NCBI GenBank assembly: GCA_910587675.1
Contig: CAJUMU010000001.1
Span: 124,001-188,000 of the forward strand
Length of the DNA: 64,000 bases
Direction of reading: 5' to 3'
Source of the DNA: an uncultured Alistipes sp.
GTDB taxonomy: Bacteria > Bacteroidota > Bacteroidia > Bacteroidales > Rikenellaceae
Shown here: positions 59,774-64,000 of the stretch, piece by piece
Layout of the letters: every line of letters starts with the position of its first letter
How positions within the stretch are numbered: position 1 is the first letter of the stretch
Made by a program: the position numbers and the translations under genes
The notes under the pieces: generated by a model
What the model saw: only the letters and a program-made list of their open reading frames with translations
Told to the model about the DNA's origin: nothing
The model's database searches: none

Positions 59774-60565
59774 ATGAACCAAGTAAGGGCCAAAAAGTCG
59801 TTGGGACAACATTTCCTGACCGACCTGAACATAGCATCCAAAATATGCGATTCGCTCGGCGGGGGCACTGCCGAAAATCCCGCCGCCGTGCTGGAGGTGG
59901 GTTGTGGCATGGGCGTGTTGACACGTTTTCTGCTGCAACGCGACGACATAGTGACCTTCGGCGCGGAGATCGACGGCGAGAGCGTCGAGTATCTGCATGA
60001 ACACTATCCCGACTTCGCGCCGCGTTTGATCAAGGGCGATTTTCTCACGATGGATCTGCGCGAACGCTTCGGCGACGAGGTGCGGGTAATCGGCAATTTT
60101 CCTTATAACATATCTTCGCAGATTTTTTTCAAGATCATCGAGAACCGCGACATCGTGCCCGAATGCGTGGGAATGATTCAGCGCGAAGTGGCCGTCCGAA
60201 TGGCCGAGCCTCCCGGGTCGCGCGAATACGGTATTTTGAGCGTGCTGCTTCAGGCGTGGTACGACATAGAGTATCTGTTCACGGTGGGGGAGAAGGTCTT
60301 CAATCCGCCCCCGAAAGTCAAGAGCGCCGTTGTGCGTCTGCGCCGCAACGGCACGACGCGATTAGGTTGCGACGAGGCTCTTTTCGTGCGCGTGGTGAAA
60401 GCGTCGTTCGGACAGCGGCGCAAGATGATACGCAACTCGCTGAAGTCGGTTTTCGGCGATTTCGGCGGCAAGGAGCACCGTTTCTTCTCCATGCGCGCCG
60501 AACAGTTGTCGGTAGCCGATTTTACGGAGCTGACGAACTGGGTAGCCGAAAATTTCAAGAAATAA
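59774..60565 (+). CDS. rsmA: 16S rRNA dimethyladenosine transferase
   Basis: 263 residues from the ATG at 59774 (MNQVRAKKSLGQHFLTD, the family start); an ATG at 59720 overlapping the DUF2752 stop would add 18 atypical residues. Dimethylates A1518/A1519 of 16S rRNA (EC 2.1.1.182). SAM loop LEVGCGMGVLTRFLL, catalytic IGNFPYNISSQIFFKI and the C-terminal KASFGQRRKMIRNSLK are intact. Confidence 0.95.
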   Translation: MNQVRAKKSLGQHFLTDLNIASKICDSLGGGTAENPAAVLEVGCGMGVLTRFLLQRDDIVTFGAEIDGESVEYLHEHYPDFAPRLIKGDFLTMDLRERFGDEVRVIGNFPYNISSQIFFKIIENRDIVPECVGMIQREVAVRMAEPPGSREYGILSVLLQAWYDIEYLFTVGEKVFNPPPKVKSAVVRLRRNGTTRLGCDEALFVRVVKASFGQRRKMIRNSLKSVFGDFGGKEHRFFSMRAEQLSVADFTELTNWVAENFKK

Positions 60566-60581
60566 TCCGACGGAAATAATG

Positions 60582-60622
60582 CGGTTCTGCGAACCGAGCA
60601 GTTCGCCGTCGGCGAGGAGTGC
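60582..60622 (-). repeat. Truncated type B structured repeat (R7a)
   Basis: Hairpin CGGTTC-TGC-GAACCG (60582-60596), then GCAGTTCGCCG (strands 2'/1' read backwards); the remainder is lost. Sits directly in front of full copy R7. The hairpin is the same as in type A copy R3. Confidence 0.55.
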
Positions 60623-60634
60623 ATTCATAAAAAT

Positions 60635-60728
60635 GCGACTCGTCAGAGTCGCGCGGGCCGCAGCCTCGCCCCGTGGAGGCCCGCAACTCGTTTTACACTC
60701 GTTCGCGGTCTCCGCAGGCTGCAACCCG
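60635..60728 (-). repeat. Dispersed structured repeat, type A, copy R7
   Basis: On the minus strand: GTTGCAGCCT (1), GTTGCGGGCC (2), GAGGCTGC (1'), GGCCCGC (2') and the terminal hairpin GCGACTC-TGAC-GAGTCGC (60635-60652). Antisense to rsmA, which it follows. Confidence 0.75.
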
Positions 60729-60739
60729 AATAACATCCC

Positions 60740-60788
60740 CGTCATTCCACATTTCGACGTTTTATAAAACGTCGAAATGATTGGAATC
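60740..60788. repeat. GTCATTCC...GGAATC palindromic repeat, copy 2
   Basis: Contains the perfect 30-bp palindrome CATTTCGACGTTTTA and its complement (60750-60779), flanked by CGTCATTCCA and TTGGAATC. The ends match the element at 10702-10747 read in reverse; the centre differs but stays self-complementary. Confidence 0.65.
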
Positions 60789-60812
60789 CCAACCGACAAA
60801 ACTCCCGTTAGA

Positions 60813-60846
60813 GATGCCAATCCTCGCTACGCTCGGTGGCATGACG
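60813..60846. repeat. Short relative of the GATTCC...GGAATGACG palindrome
   Basis: GATGCCAATC, CTCGC-TAC-GCTCGG, TGGCATGACG: the same outline (GATxCCAATC ... GGxATGACG) with a different, shorter centre. Confidence 0.45.
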
Positions 60847-60858
60847 TTGCGTGAATCT

Positions 60859-60932
60859 TATCTTCGGCGGCTGGGGGGGGGCGCACCGAAGGTGCGAGCC
60901 GCCGAAGATAGTAATGCTCCGTAGGAGCATTA
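60859..60932. repeat. Nested hairpins with a nine-G tract
   Basis: TATCTTCGGCGGCT (60859-60872) pairs with AGCCGCCGAAGATA (60897-60910), enclosing nine consecutive G (60873-60881) and the hairpin GCACC-GAA-GGTGC; next to it TAATGCTCC-GTA-GGAGCATTA (60912-60932). Resembles the small variable hairpins of the other repeats. Confidence 0.6.
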
Positions 60933-60952
60933 CAAACATTATAGGATATTAT

Positions 60953-60983
60953 TTTCACATTTCAGAAAAATGTCATATCTTTG
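60953..60983 (+). promoter_or_regulatory. Promoter of the predicted small RNA
   Basis: TTTC (60953-60956), 19 bp, TATCTTTG (60976-60983). The start expected about 7 nt downstream falls on the 5' strand of the RNA's closing stem. Confidence 0.68.
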
Positions 60984-60988
60984 TTCTT

Positions 60989-61140
60989 GCGAATACTACA
61001 TAATTTTAAATCCTTTTAAGTGTGCACCCAAGGCAGACTTAAAAAATGTGCGCAGAGCTGTTGGGGTTGATCGCCCGCGAACGGCACCTTGCGGTAGCCT
61101 GAAAGGGTGAATGTGTAGTGTTCGCAGCTGCGCATTTTTT
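60989..61140 (+). ncRNA. Predicted structured small RNA (identity uncertain)
   Basis: No coding frame. GCGAATACTACATA (60989-61002) pairs over 14 positions, with wobbles, with TGTGTAGTGTTCGC (61112-61125), so the two ends close on each other. Inside, CACCC/GGGTG, AGGC/GCCT, CGCA..GTT/AAC..TTGCG can stack into a rod; TTTTAAGT (61014-61021) pairs with ACTTAAAA (61037-61044). A seven-T run follows the stem. A good promoter sits exactly upstream. The end-closed rod recalls 6S RNA, but it lacks features that would let me name it. SRP and RNase P signature motifs are absent. Confidence 0.55.
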
Positions 61141-61356
61141 TATTATATGCGAGCACTACACATCGTCCGCGTTACTACGCAGACAAGCCGCAAGGCCGAT
61201 CGCAGGCGGTTCCCGCCATGCAATGATCCTATTCGTTCCCATTCTCATCCGCCCGATTAGCAACCAATTGTTAATCAAACTCTTTATTCTCTTTGTTGCG
61301 CATCGCGCGCGATAAGGACAGCCACTTTATTATCTAATCCGAAACAAAAATCAAAC

Positions 61357-62214
61357 ATGGAAACGAATCAAAATATTTTAATTAAATCGACCGTCGAGGA
61401 ACCTAAACAACAATCTTACGATACCTTGAAAGCCGCGCGAATTGCAGAAACACTGCGGGAGTTATTGGACCCCGAATATATCCTGCTGTTCGGAAAACTT
61501 GCAAACGGAACGCCGCATAGCGATATTCTCGCTTACGACCTATTGGTAATTACCAACGGCCCCGCGCACTACAGTTGGTATGACGCAAAACGATATTTGA
61601 AGATGAAACTGCCCTACATCGGACATGGCGCGCCATACATTAATCTCTACATCTATACTCGGCAGTATTTGGACGCTAACAACACCCCATTCTTTTATTT
61701 TGCACGCAAGGAGGGAATCGTATTGCATTCCCGCAGTCGAAAGATTGCCCGACCGCGCGACGGATTCGATTTCGGTTATGCTGTATCCGATGCTACAAGG
61801 TATTCGGGGATCTTCATGCCGTTGGCCGACAAACTTGCTGGTTATGCGGAACGCAATCTCGATCGGGATCATATCCGCGAATCGGCGTTCGCAATGGCGC
61901 AGGCGGCTGTGTATTATTATAGGACTCTGTTTTATGTCTACCACTGTTTCGAGGCGGACAGTTGCGACGTGCGGTATCTGCACCATAGGCTGCGTACATT
62001 GTCAGGCGAATTGCCGCTACTGTTCGAGGCGGACGAATACTATCCGAAACAAACGCTGCATTGCCTAAACAATTTTGCGACATACGCGCAATACGATTTC
62101 GACTTCTTCGTCGAGACGGACGAATTGGCGCGGCATCTCGATCTCGTGAAGCGGTTAGGAGAGGTCGCGAGGAGGCTTTGCGAAAGGCGAATGGAATTAT
62201 ATGCCAAACGATAA
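61357..62214 (+). CDS. Nucleotidyltransferase-HEPN domain protein
   Basis: 285 residues. The N-terminal half resembles a minimal nucleotidyltransferase: YILLFGKLANGTPHSDILAYDLLVI (~46-70) is a variant of the GSxxxG..SDxDL site in which the second acid is displaced. The C-terminal half is a HEPN helical bundle with YYYRTLFYVYHCF, giving R-x6-H, the usual HEPN RNase motif (~190-200). Single-chain proteins of this pattern are common in Bacteroides; separate MNT and HEPN proteins form toxin-antitoxin pairs. Codons are visibly more AT-rich than the neighbours, suggesting transfer. Bounded by a small RNA and a terminator. Confidence 0.78.
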   Translation: METNQNILIKSTVEEPKQQSYDTLKAARIAETLRELLDPEYILLFGKLANGTPHSDILAYDLLVITNGPAHYSWYDAKRYLKMKLPYIGHGAPYINLYIYTRQYLDANNTPFFYFARKEGIVLHSRSRKIARPRDGFDFGYAVSDATRYSGIFMPLADKLAGYAERNLDRDHIRESAFAMAQAAVYYYRTLFYVYHCFEADSCDVRYLHHRLRTLSGELPLLFEADEYYPKQTLHCLNNFATYAQYDFDFFVETDELARHLDLVKRLGEVARRLCERRMELYAKR

Positions 62215-62258
62215 AACAACCGCTGCGAGACCTGAAAATCCCGCAGCGGTTGTTTTAT
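62211..62258. terminator. Bidirectional terminator
   Basis: ATAAAACAACCGCTGCG, 14-nt loop, CGCAGCGGTTGTTTTAT; overlaps the stop codon of the HEPN gene and serves the convergent M16 gene too. Confidence 0.88.
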
Positions 62259-62265
62259 ATAATTG

Positions 62266-62292
62266 CGATTCGAAGAACCGTGCAGTTCGCCG
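62266..62292 (-). repeat. Residual end of a type B structured repeat (R8)
   Basis: CGATTC-GAA-GAACCG (a hairpin with one G-U pair in minus-strand RNA) followed by T and GCAGTTCGCCG, the same junction as in R2, R7a and R9. Confidence 0.4.
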
Positions 62293-62303
62293 AACTACAT
62301 TCG

Positions 62304-63566
62304 TTATTCCCAATCCCCCGCCACGACCGTCACCATATCTTCCGTCCGCAGATACTTTTGCGCCAAAGCCAACAACTCGTCGGGCGTGGTGCGGCGTATG
62401 CGTTCGAGACTGCGGCCCGTCTGCGCGTTGCCGAACCCGCACAGAAGATTCTCCGTCGTGACGTCGGCGATTCCGAACGGTCCGTCGAGTATCCGCATCA
62501 TCTCGCCCGCCATGATGTTCTTCACCAACGCCAGCTCCTCGTCGGGCACGGGAACCGTTCGCAGGGTCTCTATCTCGGCGGCTATCTGGCGCAACGCCTC
62601 CTGCGTCGTCTCGCGTCCCACCTGCGTGGCTATGGCGAGATATCCCGCCTGCTGAAAGTTCACCATCGCGGCGTACACGCCGTAAGTGAATCCGTTGCGC
62701 TCGCGCAAATTCTGCATCAATCTCGATCCGAAATATCCGCCCAGCACGGTCGCCAACACCTGCATGGGGATAAAATCCTCGTGTGTGCGGGGGAACAGCA
62801 ATCGTCCCATGCGTATGGACGACTGCACCGCGCCCGCATGCCGTACCCGCACGTCGTGCGTGGTGCGGAACGGCGCGATCGGCTCCGCCACCGCCGAACC
62901 CGACGAGGGCAACGCCGCGGCGATATCGATTATGCGGCGCAACGTCGCCTCGTCGATACGCCCGCTGCACACCACCATGCAGTTACGCGCGGTATAGGTG
63001 CGGCGATAGTGCTCCGCCAACCGATCATGGTCGAGAGAATCGTACTCCGACTCGTCGTACGACATGCCGTACGGATGTTCGGCCCCGAACACGGCCTGCG
63101 CGAAGTTTTCGCGCGCTATGGTCTCCACCTTGCGGCGTTCGATGGCGAGTTGCTGCCGACGCTTCGCGCGGTAGGTCGCGACCTCGTTCTCGGGGAACGC
63201 GGGGCGGAGCACAACCTCCTCGACGATCTCGGCGGTATGGTCGAAGAACTTCGATAACGCGCAGAACGTCACATAGGCATAATCGCGGTCGATGTTTATG
63301 TCGAAATAGGATCCGTAATAGTCGAGCCGTTCGGCGATCTCCTGCGCCGAGAATGCCGCCGTGCCTTCGGCGAGCATGTTGGCCGTCGCCGAAGCCGTGA
63401 ACGGATGACGTTGCGTCACCGTTCCCGCATGAAACACGAACGTCACGCGAACCACCTCGTACTCGGGGCAGTTCACGACGTAAACGGGGGTGCCGTTCGC
63501 GGCTGCGTGCCGCACGGCGCGGGGGACCTCGATGTCGGTCGGTATGGTAAGTGTCGGTCGTTTCAT
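62304..63566 (-). CDS. M16 family peptidase-like protein, zinc motif missing
   Basis: 420 residues, M16B fold. The position that normally holds HxxEH reads TASATANMLAEGTAAFS: the GT after the motif is kept but both His and Glu ligands are gone, so this is a non-catalytic partner. The C-terminal substrate-binding RERNGFTYGVYA (Arg and Tyr) is retained. Its ATG overlaps the stop of the next M16 gene by 4 bp; such active/inactive pairs form heterodimers. No signal peptide is obvious. Confidence 0.88.
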   Translation of the reverse strand: MKRPTLTIPTDIEVPRAVRHAAANGTPVYVVNCPEYEVVRVTFVFHAGTVTQRHPFTASATANMLAEGTAAFSAQEIAERLDYYGSYFDINIDRDYAYVTFCALSKFFDHTAEIVEEVVLRPAFPENEVATYRAKRRQQLAIERRKVETIARENFAQAVFGAEHPYGMSYDESEYDSLDHDRLAEHYRRTYTARNCMVVCSGRIDEATLRRIIDIAAALPSSGSAVAEPIAPFRTTHDVRVRHAGAVQSSIRMGRLLFPRTHEDFIPMQVLATVLGGYFGSRLMQNLRERNGFTYGVYAAMVNFQQAGYLAIATQVGRETTQEALRQIAAEIETLRTVPVPDEELALVKNIMAGEMMRILDGPFGIADVTTENLLCGFGNAQTGRSLERIRRTTPDELLALAQKYLRTEDMVTVVAGDWE

Positions 63567-64000
63567 CGTTTCGCTCTGTAAATAATAGTCGACGAGTTTT
63601 CGGCGCGGAACGTGCGACGCGAGAAATCAGCCACGTCGTCGGCCGTAAGCGAACGGTAGATCTCCACCTCGCGGTTCACGAGGGCCGTATCGCCCAGCAT
63701 GGCGTAATATCCGAGGTTCATCGCCTTGTTCATCACGTTCAGTTCGCCGAACAGGGTATTGGCTTCGAACTTGTTCTTCACCTTTTCCATCTCGTAATCG
63801 CTTATCGCGCCGCGCATAAGCTCCTCGGCCTCGCGCCGCAGAGCCACCTCGGCCCGCTCCTCGGTCGTGGAGGGCAAAAGCTGTCCCGTGAACACGAACA
63901 GACCGCAGTCGACGTCGCCCGTAATATATGCGTTCACGCCCGAGAAGAGTTTCTCGCCTTTGACCAGATGTTCGTAAAGGCGCGCCGAATCCCCTCCGGC
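63563..64000 (-). CDS. M16 family peptidase, C-terminal part (cut by window edge)
   Basis: Open from base 64000 to the stop at 63563; ~145 codons. Visible: AGGDSARLYEHLVKGEKLFSG, with the SxRLY segment typical of the second M16 domain, then GQLLPSTTEERAEVALRREAEEL and a C-terminal helical part. The N-terminal half, which should hold HxxEH, lies outside the window. Translationally coupled to the zinc-less M16 gene by ATGA, so probably the active subunit. Confidence 0.85.
   Translation of the reverse strand, partial: AGGDSARLYEHLVKGEKLFSGVNAYITGDVDCGLFVFTGQLLPSTTEERAEVALRREAEELMRGAISDYEMEKVKNKFEANTLFGELNVMNKAMNLGYYAMLGDTALVNREVEIYRSLTADDVADFSRRTFRAENSSTIIYRAKR

Noticed and set aside
6116..60728. 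Dispersed repeats considered as CRISPR
   Set aside because: Single, widely spaced copies with internal structure; no regular repeat-spacer array and no cas genes.
60989..61140. SRP RNA or RNase P RNA as identity of the small RNA
   Set aside because: The conserved SRP apical loop (GGAAG..GCAG context) and RNase P core motifs are not present.

Overview
The window is ordinary chromosome of a fairly GC-rich Bacteroidales bacterium, most likely Rikenellaceae (Alistipes-like). This rests on Bacteroidetes promoters (TTTG/TTG, 20-22 bp, TAnnTTTG) in front of many genes, weak ribosome-binding sites, TonB receptor, fimbrillin-type lipoprotein, GH92 glycosidase, fused FeoA-FeoB, a TM-LytTR regulator and an NTase-HEPN protein. 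The genus is an inference; no rRNA is present.

Layout. 0-5 kb (+): two ABC-2 export permeases, then a TonB-dependent receptor followed 7 bp later by a secreted nucleoside-hydrolase/FmdE fusion. 5-10 kb (-): an exported DUF362 protein and the homoserine/methionine operon metY-metX-hom. 10-10.8 kb: a cobalamin riboswitch with no obvious gene directly after it, plus repeats. 10.8-14.5 kb (-): ferrous iron transporter feoAB with a hemerythrin-like gene and a LuxR-type regulator. 15-28 kb (+): a purine operon purE-purL-(exported EEP phosphatase)-purC-purF-purM-purN-purH-purD-folD. 28-33 kb (-): a converging operon pyrF-grx-(GNAT-pyrE fusion)-pyrB-purT-GNAT. 33-36 kb (-): fabH-fabF-fabG. 36.5 kb (+): TM-LytTR regulator. 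37.7-41.3 kb (-): etfB-etfA-acyl-CoA dehydrogenase. 41.6-43 kb (-): metK behind a SAM-II riboswitch. 43-50.5 kb: HtrA protease, DUF2776 membrane protein, a fimbrillin-like lipoprotein with a 38-codon companion ORF, an AT-rich gene desert, tRNA-Arg(TCT) and a GH92 mannosidase. 50.5-56.7 kb (-): lptB-aroA-aroC-prmC-recX-M23 peptidase. 56.8-60.6 kb (+): recQ, TM2 protein, DUF2752 protein, rsmA. 60.6-61.3 kb: a dense block of palindromic repeats and a probable structured small RNA. 61.4-62.2 kb: an AT-richer NTase-HEPN gene. 62.3-64 kb (-): a pair of M16 peptidase genes, the second cut by the window edge.

The metabolic genes connect: the purine and pyrimidine operons converge on one bidirectional terminator; folD and purN/purH share the one-carbon pool; metYX-hom and metK make methionine and SAM, with B12 and SAM riboswitches close by.

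The most unusual material is intergenic. At least ten copies of a roughly 95-nt repeat (two sequence types with one architecture) lie between genes. Each has helix strands in the order 1-2-1'-2', as in a pseudoknot, followed by a short hairpin whose sequence differs between copies but stays self-complementary. Damaged copies keep the hairpin end and lose the other end. A second palindromic family of the form GTCATTCC...GGAATC lies next to two of them. No CRISPR array, insertion sequence, prophage or defence island was seen.
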